Below are positions 32,911 to 41,236 of a stretch of 50,277 nucleotides of DNA, in pieces. This DNA comes from UM-FILTER-49-7 sp964599895. Its GTDB lineage: Bacteria; Acidobacteriota; Holophagae; Thermotomaculales; Thermotomaculaceae. Each line of letters begins with the position of its first letter. Position 1 is the stretch's first letter. Both the position numbers and the translations under genes were made by a program. The stretch is from the NCBI GenBank assembly GCA_964599895.1, contig CAZRHT010000015.1, forward strand, positions 1-50,277, written 5' to 3'. The notes beneath the pieces are model-generated. The model was not told where the DNA came from. It saw nothing but the letters and a program-made list of their open reading frames with translations, and searched no databases.

Positions 32911-33884
32911 AGGTCATGAATCTCGTCCAGGCAATCAACAGCGCACTGGATATCAAACTGAATGAAGACCCTTCCATGGTGTTGTACGGCGAAGATGCCG
33001 GGGTGGAAGGCGGCGTATTCCGCGTAACAGAAGGACTCCAGGAAAAGTATGGTGAAGGTCGCGTCTTCGACTCCCCGCTGGCTGAAAGCGCAATAGCGGG
33101 AACAGCTGTCGGAATGGCTGCCGCAGGGCTCAACCCCGTGGTAGAAATGCAGTTCTCCGGGTTTGTACTGCCGGCCATGAATCAAATTGTTTCCCATGTG
33201 GCACGGATCCGGAACCGAACACGGGGTAAGCTTACCTCCGCGGTTACGATTCGCATGCCCTACGGTGGTGGAATTCGCGCACTGGAACACCATTCCGAAA
33301 GTCTGGAGGCAATTTTTGCTCACGTTCCAGGCCTTCGGGTTGTCATTCCCTCCACTCCATACGACGCAAAGGGCCTGCTGATTTCGGCCATTGAGTCTGA
33401 GGACCCTGTAATTTTCATGGAACCAAAGAGAATCTATCGCGCGATCAAGCAGGAAGTCCCGGAAGAACGCTTCACGATTCCCCTTGATACGGCCCGGGTG
33501 GTTCAACCTGGAGAAGACATCACAGTGATCGCCTATGGCGCAATGATCCGCGAATGTCAGAAGGCGGCCGCCCTTGCCAAGAAAAACGGAATTTCTGTAG
33601 AAATAATTGACCTCAGAAGCATTTTCCCCATTGATCGGGGCACCATAGGTGCATCGGTGAAGAAAACCGGACGCGTACTCGCTGTCACGGAATCCGCAGC
33701 CACATGCGGTGTGGCATCCGAGCTCGTCACGATTGCCACCGAGGAGGCCTTTCTCAACCTTGAGGCACCTCCCCGCCGACTTGCCGGGTTTGATACCATT
33801 ATGCCCCTGCCAAAGGGAGAAAATTACTACATGCACGAACCCGCACGAATTTTTTATGAAATCCGTCAGTTGATGGATTATTGA
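32907..33884 (+). CDS. pdhB: Pyruvate dehydrogenase E1 component, beta subunit
   Basis: 325 residues, 4-bp overlap with pdhA (ATGA) and GGAGG eight bases upstream. Transketolase-like pyrimidine domain (VLYGEDAGVEGGVFRVTEGL with the catalytic Glu region, FDSPLAESAIAGTAVGMAAAG, IRMPYGGG) and C-terminal transketolase domain (ITVIAYGAMIRECQKAA, EIIDLRSIFPID). Together with pdhA it forms the alpha2-beta2 E1. Confidence 0.92.
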   Translation: MKVMNLVQAINSALDIKLNEDPSMVLYGEDAGVEGGVFRVTEGLQEKYGEGRVFDSPLAESAIAGTAVGMAAAGLNPVVEMQFSGFVLPAMNQIVSHVARIRNRTRGKLTSAVTIRMPYGGGIRALEHHSESLEAIFAHVPGLRVVIPSTPYDAKGLLISAIESEDPVIFMEPKRIYRAIKQEVPEERFTIPLDTARVVQPGEDITVIAYGAMIRECQKAAALAKKNGISVEIIDLRSIFPIDRGTIGASVKKTGRVLAVTESAATCGVASELVTIATEEAFLNLEAPPRRLAGFDTIMPLPKGENYYMHEPARIFYEIRQLMDY

Positions 33885-33892
33885 GGGCTGAC

Positions 33893-35188
33893 ATGAGATA
33901 TATTTTTAAGTTTCCCGATATTGGAGAAGGCATTACAGAAGGGAAGATCCTGGAATGGTACGTGGATAAAGGTTCCGCAATCCGGGAAGGAGACTCTGTG
34001 GTCAAAATGGAAACGGATAAGGTGGTGGCGGATATTCCCTCTCCAAAAACCGGGACAATTGCCACCCGTTTCGGAAACGTGGGAGATGTCATTAATGTGG
34101 ATGACCCTCTTGTGGAAATTGACATTGAAGGAGTCGCCGGGGCTGCGGCAGTAGAAGTGGCAGCTGAAAAACCAGCTCCTCCTTCCGACCATGCTGTGGA
34201 AGAAGCCAATTTTGGCGTGGTCGGTACTCTGGAAGTTGCAGGAGATGGTGCCTTTCTTCCTTCAAGTCAGGAAGGTCAAACGACTTCTGCTGAACCGGAA
34301 GAGAAAAAGACAAGGCGAAAGGCACTTGCAACACCCGTGGCACGTGCCATGGCAAAGGAATATGGTCTGGATATCAACCGGATTCCCGGGACCGGTCCGG
34401 GCGGCCGGGTAACAAAAAAGGATGTCGCTGGATTTCGAGATATTTCGACTAAACCTTCGGCATTGCCAGCGTCCAACACCTCAGCACAGGCCGATGGGAC
34501 ACGGATAGAACCCCTCTCCCAGATCCGGAAAGCAATTGCCCGGAACATGACCATTTCAAAGCAGACGATCCCCCATATGAGCGTGTTTGAAGATGTGGAA
34601 ATCAGTCGCCTGGTTGAATTTCGTTCCCGACAGAAACAACGCTTTGAAGCAGAAGGCCGTAAACTCACCTACCTGGCATTTGCGGTTAAAGCCGTGGCAC
34701 TGGCCCTGGGCCGCCATCCGATACTCAACGCGCGTCTGGACATGGATGCAGGTGCAATTGTTTATCAGGAAGCTATCAACATCGGTATTGCCATTGATAC
34801 AGAAGAAGGACTGGTGGTGCCGGTAATTCGCCACGCGAACCGTCTTTCGATATCTGCAATCGCTGACAGAATCCGGGAAATGGCGGATAAGGCAAGAGAC
34901 CGCAAACTTGAACTCGCCGATTTAAAGGGCGGTACCTTCACAATTACTAATTTCGGAGCTATCGGTGGCCTTCACGCCCAGCCCATCATCAATCCTCCCC
35001 AGGCCGCAATTCTGGGAATCGGGAGACTTGTTGAAAAACCGGTCGTAGAAAACGGGGCAGTGGTTGTAGGCCAGGTTCTCCCGCTCTCACTGACCGTAGA
35101 TCACCGAATTGTCGATGGAGGAGAGACCACACGCTTCCTCAACCAGATAATGGAATATCTCCGGGACCCCGCAGCAATGCTGATGTAA
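33893..35188 (+). CDS. pdhC: Dihydrolipoamide acetyltransferase (E2)
   Basis: 431 residues from ATG 33893 (GAGGG five bases upstream). One lipoyl domain (1-78) with the lipoylated K43 in VVKMETDKVVADI; a Pro/Ala/Glu linker; a peripheral-subunit-binding domain (about 143-180: ATPVARAMAKEYGLDINRIPGTG, seen with GGRVTKKDV); and the catalytic core (200-431) ending with TVDHRIVDGGETTRF, carrying the active His and Asp. Transfers the acetyl group to CoA. The single lipoyl domain needs the ligase encoded at the end of the operon. Confidence 0.93.
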   Translation: MRYIFKFPDIGEGITEGKILEWYVDKGSAIREGDSVVKMETDKVVADIPSPKTGTIATRFGNVGDVINVDDPLVEIDIEGVAGAAAVEVAAEKPAPPSDHAVEEANFGVVGTLEVAGDGAFLPSSQEGQTTSAEPEEKKTRRKALATPVARAMAKEYGLDINRIPGTGPGGRVTKKDVAGFRDISTKPSALPASNTSAQADGTRIEPLSQIRKAIARNMTISKQTIPHMSVFEDVEISRLVEFRSRQKQRFEAEGRKLTYLAFAVKAVALALGRHPILNARLDMDAGAIVYQEAINIGIAIDTEEGLVVPVIRHANRLSISAIADRIREMADKARDRKLELADLKGGTFTITNFGAIGGLHAQPIINPPQAAILGIGRLVEKPVVENGAVVVGQVLPLSLTVDHRIVDGGETTRFLNQIMEYLRDPAAMLM

Positions 35189-35201
35189 GTGAGAAAATAC
35201 A

Positions 35202-36539
35202 ATGAAATATGATGTCGTTATAATTGGAGCAGGACCGGCTGGCTATGTGGCCGCCATAAGGGCTGGCCAGACCGGGCTGAAGACAGCTGTTATAGACAAG
35301 TCGGGCGTAGGGGGCATGTGCCTCAATTGGGGCTGTATTCCCACGAAAGCACTGATTGAAAGTGCGCGAGTTTATCAAACAGTCAAAACAGCTGATACCT
35401 TTGGCGTGGCTGGAGTCGACAAGAAAGCACTGTCATTTGATTTTTCCAAGGCAGCCGCCCGGGCAAGTCGAATTGTAAACAAACTGACCCGAGGCGTCGG
35501 ATTCCTCCTTGAAAAGAACGGAGTGGACCGAATTGAGGGAGAGGCGAAAATCCTCAGCCCGAGTCAGGTGACTGTGAACAACCGTTTGCTGGAAACCCGG
35601 TATATCGTTATTGCCACCGGATCAAAACCGGAAATCCCTGCGGGAAGTTCGCCATCCGGTTGGACACATATCCAGGATCTTCTGACACTTACGGACATTC
35701 CGGATTCTGTGGTCCTGGCAGGCAATGGGCCGCGTACGGTTGAACTTGCCCAGTTTTTCCGCTTAATTGACAAAACCGTTGCCGTCATATCACCGGAAGA
35801 ATCAGTGTTGGATATCCTGGACCCCTATCTTCAGGACTTTGTTGTTCGAAAACTGAAAAAGATGAAAATTAAGGTCCTCACCGGGACCGTGTCGAACCTG
35901 GTGGACGATTCCATTATCGTAAACGGAGAATCCATTCCCTGCGGCCTGCTCATCAACACCTATCAGCGAAAGGCCCTCATTCCAGAAAATCCATTGGAGC
36001 TGATCGCTGAAAAGGGTTTTCTCCCTGTGAACCAGGACCTTGAAACCGCTGTTCCCGGTATTTATGCCATCGGCGACGTCAACGGGAAGAGCAGCTTTGC
36101 CCACGCCGCGTCCGCGCAAGGACTCCATGTAATCAATCACATCCATGGAATCAAGGACGAGCTGGATTTCGACAAAATTCCAATTAATATGTATACGAAC
36201 CCGGAAATTGCCCAGATCGGTCCCAGCCTCGCGGATCTTCAGGCCCGGGGCCTGGATATCAAAGTCAGTGAATTTCCACTTTCAGCCAACGGCAAGGCCA
36301 TGACAGAAGGACAATCCGAAGGCTTTGTCCGAATTCTGTCTGAAACCCGATATGGAGAAGTGATGGGCGTGCAGATGGTGGCGGATCACGCCACTGACAT
36401 GATTGCTGAAGCAGGCGCTCTCATGGAAATTGAGGGCACTGTCTATGATCTTGCCCGGGTGGTTCATGCCCATCCCACCGTGTCTGAGATATTTATGGAA
36501 GCCGGTTTTGAGGCTGTTGACAAGGCAATCCACAAATGA
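35202..36539 (+). CDS. lpdA: Dihydrolipoamide dehydrogenase (E3)
   Basis: 445 residues. FAD-binding VVIIGAGPAGYVAAIRAGQ, redox disulfide C40-C45 in GGMCLNWGCIPTKAL, second FAD motif GIYAIGDV, and the C-terminal dimer-interface acid-base pair H424/E429 (AHPTVSE). It reoxidises lipoyl-E2 with NAD+. The NAD-binding loop is odd: GNGPRTVE (174-181) instead of the usual GxGxxGxE, lacking the third Gly. Otherwise complete; 13 bp after E2. Confidence 0.92.
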   Translation: MKYDVVIIGAGPAGYVAAIRAGQTGLKTAVIDKSGVGGMCLNWGCIPTKALIESARVYQTVKTADTFGVAGVDKKALSFDFSKAAARASRIVNKLTRGVGFLLEKNGVDRIEGEAKILSPSQVTVNNRLLETRYIVIATGSKPEIPAGSSPSGWTHIQDLLTLTDIPDSVVLAGNGPRTVELAQFFRLIDKTVAVISPEESVLDILDPYLQDFVVRKLKKMKIKVLTGTVSNLVDDSIIVNGESIPCGLLINTYQRKALIPENPLELIAEKGFLPVNQDLETAVPGIYAIGDVNGKSSFAHAASAQGLHVINHIHGIKDELDFDKIPINMYTNPEIAQIGPSLADLQARGLDIKVSEFPLSANGKAMTEGQSEGFVRILSETRYGEVMGVQMVADHATDMIAEAGALMEIEGTVYDLARVVHAHPTVSEIFMEAGFEAVDKAIHK

Positions 36540-37261
36540 GTCCGGCTGTTTTAACTCCGACTCGGGGAACATCCGCATTGAATTGCCCGGTTCTGCCTTA
36601 TTCGCTGCCAGACCTGGCATTCTTTCATTCCCGGGAAACGGAACTCGATGCCATGTGCTGGGTCCCGGACAGAAGAATCATTGTGCTGGGACGCGGCAGT
36701 CAGCCGGAGCAGGCCTTTTTTCCTGAAGAGGCTGTGAGAAGAAACGTCCTGGTCATGCGCCGCCCCTCCGGCGGTGAAACCGTCCTCTTGTCTCCCGACA
36801 CCATACTGATCGCCGCGGTAAGAACTGGCATAAAACTTCAGTCTCCCCATCGCTTTTTCGCCGAATTCAACCAGCGAGTCATTTCCGCACTTCGATCCTG
36901 TGGTGTGGAAGAATTGAATCAAAATGGCACATCGGACATCTGTATTGGCGGAAAAAAGATACTGGGCTCATCCATCTACTGGCACCGAAACAGGCTGCTG
37001 TATCATGCCGTTTTGAATGTGGGAGAGCCATTGGAAAATATAGATATTCTGCTTAAACACCCGCCACGGGAACCGGAATACCGGAAAGGGCGCTCCCACA
37101 GCGATTTTGTCACCTCTCTCAGATTGGAAGGTTGCCGCACATCAATGGGAATTCTGCAAAAATCGCTGATTTCTGAACTTATTTCACCCGGACAACCTCA
37201 ATGGAGCAGCCATGCCAGCACGCCCGCTACCAACAATGCCGGAATCATATTGAGTACCTGA
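36536..37261 (+). CDS. Lipoate-protein ligase family protein
   Basis: 241 residues, 4-bp overlap with lpdA. BPL/LPL catalytic fold: VMRRPSGGETVLL (Arg-Arg-x-Ser-Gly-Gly motif) and GTSDICIGGKKILGSSIYWHRNRLLYHAVL (residues about 130-160), with the conserved Lys. The pattern matches the short single-domain lipoate ligase / octanoyltransferase-like branch rather than full LplA, as no C-terminal accessory domain is present. Its place implies it lipoylates E2 K43. The 3' end overlaps the opposite-strand DUF554 gene by 64 bp. Confidence 0.8.
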   Translation: MSPAVLTPTRGTSALNCPVLPYSLPDLAFFHSRETELDAMCWVPDRRIIVLGRGSQPEQAFFPEEAVRRNVLVMRRPSGGETVLLSPDTILIAAVRTGIKLQSPHRFFAEFNQRVISALRSCGVEELNQNGTSDICIGGKKILGSSIYWHRNRLLYHAVLNVGEPLENIDILLKHPPREPEYRKGRSHSDFVTSLRLEGCRTSMGILQKSLISELISPGQPQWSSHASTPATNNAGIILST

Positions 37262-37875
37262 ATCTTACGAATTTCGAGAATATTGATCCCCAACCCGATG
37301 AGAAGCAGTCCTCCGGTTGCCGTAATTTCGTTCACAACAGGGGGGGACAGCACAGTTCCCAACTGCCCGGCCAATAGCGTCAATCCGCCCTGATAAATAA
37401 GAAGTGGGACTACTGCAAACAACACCCCGGCTCCCAGAGAAGCGGAAAGTGCAATGGATGAAAATCCATCCAGAACGGATTTCGCCAGCAGCAGATCCGG
37501 CTTGCCGCTCATCCCCTCCTCGATTGCTCCCAGAATGGTCATGGAACCCATGCAAAAAAGAAGAAAGGCCGTGACCAGTCCCTCCGTAAACTTCTCATTT
37601 CTGGAATGGACTTTTGTCTTCAACCAGTCACTCATCCGGGTAATTCCCTTTTCCAATCCGAGCAGTTCACCTGCAACGGCACCAATCAAAATCGAGAAAA
37701 TCATAATGAGGAGGTCCTGGGTTTTCAGCGCCATCTGCATGCCGATGAACAGAGTGAACAACCCGATTCCCTGGAAAGCAATACGGGTAATTCTTGGAGG
37801 AAAGCGTGAATGGATCAACAGTCCCACAATGCTCCCCACAACAACTGCCAGCGCGTTTACCAGAGTTCCCGTCAT
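37198..37875 (-). CDS. DUF554 (YdfK-like) integral membrane protein
   Basis: 225 residues, CGGGAGAAAAT before the ATG. About six to seven hydrophobic segments with the family's Gly-rich start (GTLVNALAVVVGSIVGLLIHSRFP), LLIMIFSILIGAVAGELLGLE, FCMGSMTILGAIEEG, and the C-terminal GGLLLIGLGINILEI. Possible transporter; function not established for the family. Its last 64 bp overlap the ligase gene tail-to-tail. Confidence 0.88.
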   Translation of the reverse strand: MTGTLVNALAVVVGSIVGLLIHSRFPPRITRIAFQGIGLFTLFIGMQMALKTQDLLIMIFSILIGAVAGELLGLEKGITRMSDWLKTKVHSRNEKFTEGLVTAFLLFCMGSMTILGAIEEGMSGKPDLLLAKSVLDGFSSIALSASLGAGVLFAVVPLLIYQGGLTLLAGQLGTVLSPPVVNEITATGGLLLIGLGINILEIRKIQVLNMIPALLVAGVLAWLLH

Positions 37876-37891
37876 ATTTTCTCCCGCACTC

Positions 37892-37941
37892 TTTAATTAA
37901 TTCCTTTCGCATTATATACTGAAAAAGCCAAAGCCTCGCAA
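37892..37941. promoter_or_regulatory. Overlapping divergent promoters (DUF554 / small gene)
   Basis: Minus: TTGCGA (37936-37941), 17 bp, TATATA (37913-37918), also readable as TATAAT at 37911-37916. Plus: TATACT at 37915-37920 with a weak TTTAAT (37892-37897) 17 bp before. The two -10 elements share bases. Confidence 0.4.
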
Positions 37942-37973
37942 AATAGTTCCCCCGAAAGGAGTCACAATACAAT

Positions 37974-38255
37974 ATGGTGAAAAGCTGGAAAGAACTGGAG
38001 GGAAATGCCAAACCCGGCATTATGGGTGCCGTGGGCCACGAAAATGCCATCATGGATGACATAATGGAGCTCCTTTCCCTGCGAAATAGCTATACCAAAC
38101 AAATCCTCTATCAACGCCTTACCAGCGAAAACCGGGAGTTTTTTCAGGAAAGAGCTGCCATTCACCAGTTTGAAGGACGATGCACCCGCGAAAACGCAGA
38201 ATGGGAAGCACTGAGAGAAGTTGTACTTGGAAAGTTAGTGCATATCGATAAATAA
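37974..38255 (+). CDS. Small protein of unknown function
   Basis: 93 residues; AAAGGAG lies 12 bases before the ATG, a long spacing. Third-position composition resembles neighbouring real genes. Soluble, mixed-charge, mostly helical (DDIMELLSLRNSYTKQIL, WEALREVVLGKLVHI), with two His, one Cys and Gly-rich KPGIMGAVGHENAIM near the start. No family recognised. Convergent with the membrane-protein gene ending at 38267. Confidence 0.6.
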   Translation: MVKSWKELEGNAKPGIMGAVGHENAIMDDIMELLSLRNSYTKQILYQRLTSENREFFQERAAIHQFEGRCTRENAEWEALREVVLGKLVHIDK

Positions 38256-38266
38256 TTTTATTAAAG

Positions 38267-39145
38267 TTACAAAGACTCTTTCAAGTCGAGAAGAATGTCG
38301 GCATAGGCCTTCGCCAGCTCCCTGCCTCCTTCTTTAATTCGCCGCATGGAAAACTCAAAGAAATAGACGTCTGTATCATTCAATCCAGCCGACTGCAGGG
38401 CACGATATTTCTTATCCAATTTCTCAGTGAGTGCATGGATGGCATCCTTTGAATATTTTCGCTTTTGAATCTCACGTTCCAGTTTTGCGTCTGTTTTATA
38501 GTAGTTATTCAATTGAACAAACTCGCTATGTGGAACTTCACCGGAAAAATATGGAATAGCTTCAGAACAGAGCTTTTTCACTGACTCAGACTTTCCGGAG
38601 GCCTTCACAGCCGTCACAACGACACCCCTGTACTGTTTCCAGAGTAAGCTCAAAAATTCAGGATCGGCCAGTTCCTTTCTTGCCATCTCCTGAACCTTTA
38701 TTTTTTCCTTCTGCCATTTTTCCCAGGTTATGCCCGGACGATTACCGATGAACTCAGCATTCATTGCAATTCTAACCATGTTTCGAAACATGGCCAGGTT
38801 AAATTCCTTACCTGCGTTTGCCAATGCTTCCTTCAACAAGGCCCCAGTGAACATTTCATTGAATTTCTGTTGGCCCTCAGTAAATGTTACAGACTCCTCT
38901 GGTTTCGGTTCGGGAAGCGGTTCAGGAGTTACAACTTCCACCTTTTTTTCAACCGGAGCTACGGGAGTTTTGTTCCAGAAATACCGGTACCAGATGAAAA
39001 CCCCTCCAATTGCAACCACTCCGATAAAGATCCATATCGGAATCCAGTTCCGTTTTTGTGTCTTTTCATACGTCTCAAGTTCTTTTTCGATATAGGGAGC
39101 ATCCAATGTTTCTTTGTTCATTTCATCGTCAAATTCTTCTACCAT
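38267..39145 (-). CDS. Single-pass membrane protein of unknown function
   Basis: 292 residues. An acidic cytoplasmic head (1-33) with EKELETYEKTQ, one TM helix at about 34-54 (WIPIWIFIGVVAIGGVFIWYRYF), a Pro/Glu/Val linker (62-85, PLPEPKPEE) and a long helical, charged extracytoplasmic domain (about 90-292) with WEKWQKEKIKVQEMARKEL. No signal sequence cleavage and no known domain recognised. Its start overlaps the Memo-family gene by 7 bp; it is the last gene of the cyclase operon. Confidence 0.75.
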   Translation of the reverse strand: MVEEFDDEMNKETLDAPYIEKELETYEKTQKRNWIPIWIFIGVVAIGGVFIWYRYFWNKTPVAPVEKKVEVVTPEPLPEPKPEESVTFTEGQQKFNEMFTGALLKEALANAGKEFNLAMFRNMVRIAMNAEFIGNRPGITWEKWQKEKIKVQEMARKELADPEFLSLLWKQYRGVVVTAVKASGKSESVKKLCSEAIPYFSGEVPHSEFVQLNNYYKTDAKLEREIQKRKYSKDAIHALTEKLDKKYRALQSAGLNDTDVYFFEFSMRRIKEGGRELAKAYADILLDLKESL

Positions 39146-39927
39146 ACTCTCACCCCCAGATAGGCTACAACGTCGCCGTCATCTCCGGTCACTTTCCCGG
39201 AATGTGTATATTCAATTATATCACTTTTTGAGGCCCCGTTTTGCATACAAGAATTCATCATCACATAAGCAGGATAAATTCCGCACATGGATATTTGCTT
39301 TTCAAAAACAACATCCATCATACCGTCCGCGTCCATCTCTCTGATCCGGTCCATCACCATGCCATCCGCTTCTTTTGCCACTGCGGCCGGAACAAAATGG
39401 CTCATGTCCGAACTGGCGAAAACGAGGGTATCTGTTCCAGCAACCAGTTTTGCAATGTGGCGGGCAAATTTCCGCAATATGTCACGCTGCCCGGTTCCCA
39501 CGGATACCGCCACAATTTTGACGTCAGGATTCAGAATTTTCAGCAGAGGGAGTTGTACTTCCAGAGAATGTTCAAGCCTGTGCGCTTCACTGTCAAATGC
39601 AGCACCTGCAAATGAAGCGACCTTTTCTGATAGCTCCACGTCAACCGACACCGGTCCCAACGGCGTATCCCACTCATCTGCAGGGCTCACTGCCAGTGGA
39701 TGTCCCAGTCCCCTGTGATTGGGACAGAGCAGCACTACCCGATCCGGTATATTCACAGAGGAAAGAGTCTTGAATGCAGTTTTTCCGGAATAGATGTGTC
39801 CGGCATGGGGACAAATCACACCATAGGCCTGTACCGGTACGAGGGGTGGTGTCACACTCCTGAAGAACTCAACAATGGCCGCTCCATCCGCCGGATAAAA
39901 ACTACCGGCAAAAACAGCCTGTCTCAT
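39139..39927 (-). CDS. Memo-family protein (AmmeMemoRadiSam system protein B)
   Basis: 262 residues. MRQAVFAGSFYPAD, VICPHAGHIYSGKTAF, VVLLCPNHRGLG, RLEHSLEVQLPLLK, VFASSDMSHF are the conserved His-rich patches of the Memo fold, related to LigB-type dioxygenases. Usually found with AMMECR1 and a radical SAM protein; neither is in this window. Biochemical role unsettled. Ribosome site AGGGAGG lies between a hairpin and the ATG. Confidence 0.9.
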   Translation of the reverse strand: MRQAVFAGSFYPADGAAIVEFFRSVTPPLVPVQAYGVICPHAGHIYSGKTAFKTLSSVNIPDRVVLLCPNHRGLGHPLAVSPADEWDTPLGPVSVDVELSEKVASFAGAAFDSEAHRLEHSLEVQLPLLKILNPDVKIVAVSVGTGQRDILRKFARHIAKLVAGTDTLVFASSDMSHFVPAAVAKEADGMVMDRIREMDADGMMDVVFEKQISMCGIYPAYVMMNSCMQNGASKSDIIEYTHSGKVTGDDGDVVAYLGVRVW

Positions 39928-39941
39928 TTCAGCCTCCCTGA

Positions 39942-39970
39942 ATAGGCAGTGAGTCTCTCTGACTGCCTAT
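39942..39970 (-). other. Intercistronic hairpin between ftsY and the Memo gene
   Basis: ATAGGCAGT (39942-39950) and ACTGCCTAT (39962-39970) form a 9-bp perfect stem with an 11-nt loop, directly after the ftsY stop and before the next ribosome site. No T-tract, so it is more likely an RNA stability or processing element than a terminator. Confidence 0.5.
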
Positions 39971-40888
39971 CTAATCCGCGAATAAAAGTTCCGCGAATTC
40001 TTCAGCATTGAAGGGGATCAGATCATCTTCCTGTTCCCCCACTCCGACAAATCCGATGGGAACGTTAAATTCCTGAATAATGGGGACAATTACCCCCCCC
40101 TTTGCAGTTCCATCCAGTTTTGTGACAATGAGATCGGTAAATCCCGTGCTCTTCATAAATTCTCTCGCCTGACTCAGGGCATTCTGGCCATTTGTTCCAT
40201 CCAGAATCAACAGTGTTCGGTGAGGTGCATCCGGAATAACTTTTGCAATCACCCGCTTCATCTTCTCGAGTTGGGCCATGAGATTATCCTTTGTATGAAG
40301 GCGCCCGGCAGTATCAATCAATACCACATCCGAGTGCCGGTTCAATGCTGCCTGAACGCTGTCAAATGCAACAGCAGAAGGGTCTGCCCCTGGCTTATGC
40401 CGAACCAGTTCAGCCCCGATTCGGTCCGCCCAGATGACAAGCTGCTCAATGGCAGCTGCCCGAAAGGTATCAGCTGCACAGAACAGGACCTTTTTTCCGC
40501 GGGCCCTGAACAAACTGCCAAGTTTTCCAATGGTCGTGGTCTTGCCCACGCCGTTTACGCCGACAATCAAAATAACCAGTGGCTTTTCCCGGCACTCCAT
40601 TAACGGAGTTCTGTCTGGAATCATCACCATTTCTCTGACTTTTTCCTTCAAAGCACTGATCAGAGAGTTTCTGTCCTTCAATTCTTCTCTGGACGTTTTA
40701 TCTGCAATCATTTCAAGGATTTCATCTGTTGCGCGGACTCCAAGGTCCGCTTCTATCAGCACTTCCTCAAGTTCCTCAGCCATCCCTTCATCTATTTCTT
40801 TTCGGCCAAGGAAGACCCTCTCCAGTCCTTCAGAAAGACGGCCACTGGTCCTGGACAGGCCCTTTTTCAGTTTGCCGACAAAACCCAT
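39971..40888 (-). CDS. ftsY: Signal recognition particle receptor FtsY
   Basis: 305 residues. SRP GTPase that docks ribosome-SRP complexes at the membrane for co-translational insertion. N domain 1-90, G domain with GVNGVGKTTTIGKLG (110-124), AADTFRAAAIEQL, VLIDTAGRLHT, VTKLDGTAKGGV, GVGEQEDDLIPF. There is no acidic A domain; membrane contact would rely on the short basic N-terminus (GFVGKLKKGLSR). The ATG shares one base with the roadblock gene stop (TAATG). Confidence 0.96.
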   Translation of the reverse strand: MGFVGKLKKGLSRTSGRLSEGLERVFLGRKEIDEGMAEELEEVLIEADLGVRATDEILEMIADKTSREELKDRNSLISALKEKVREMVMIPDRTPLMECREKPLVILIVGVNGVGKTTTIGKLGSLFRARGKKVLFCAADTFRAAAIEQLVIWADRIGAELVRHKPGADPSAVAFDSVQAALNRHSDVVLIDTAGRLHTKDNLMAQLEKMKRVIAKVIPDAPHRTLLILDGTNGQNALSQAREFMKSTGFTDLIVTKLDGTAKGGVIVPIIQEFNVPIGFVGVGEQEDDLIPFNAEEFAELLFAD

Positions 40889-41235
40889 TAAAAGAACTCC
40901 TCATTCACGTGGGCCGCCAATTCCTCCATCCATTTTTCCGCATAGCCGGCAAAAGAACGCCCGGTGAAATACATGGAAAGAAAATAGTGATGCTCCAGAA
41001 GTAGCGTAGCAGAAGAACCGCCCTCCCCTTTCAGAAAAAGAAAATCCATATTCTTCTCTTCAATCTCTTTTGCAAGCAATACAGCCATCTGAGCACCGAA
41101 GAGCTCCACGTCATAATTGTCCAGCTCCGGTTTCTTGGCCATTAAAATCATTTCCCCCTCTTTATCCAGCAACATGATCGCCCCGAGGTCCCTCACCTTC
41201 TCCAGCATATCCTGAAAACGTTCCTCAATTTTCAT
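40888..41235 (-). CDS. Roadblock/LC7-like protein
   Basis: 115 residues, GGGAGATTGAT before the ATG. Secondary-structure order matches the roadblock fold: helix FQDMLEKVRDL, strands AIMLLDKEGEMILMAKK, helix VELFGAQMAVLLAKEIEE, strands FLFLKGEGGSSATLLLEHHYFLSMYF, final helix YAEKWMEELAAHV. Sequence is divergent from the two roadblock-like domains near 22.3-23 kb. Such proteins dimerise and act on small GTPases; the overlapping downstream gene encodes a different GTPase, FtsY. Role unknown. Confidence 0.6.
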   Translation of the reverse strand: MKIEERFQDMLEKVRDLGAIMLLDKEGEMILMAKKPELDNYDVELFGAQMAVLLAKEIEEKNMDFLFLKGEGGSSATLLLEHHYFLSMYFTGRSFAGYAEKWMEELAAHVNEEFF

Positions 41236-41236
41236 A

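Noticed and set aside
32874..33836. 320-codon open frame on the minus strand
   Set aside because: Antisense shadow of pdhB; no ribosome site, no domain, and pdhB is certain.
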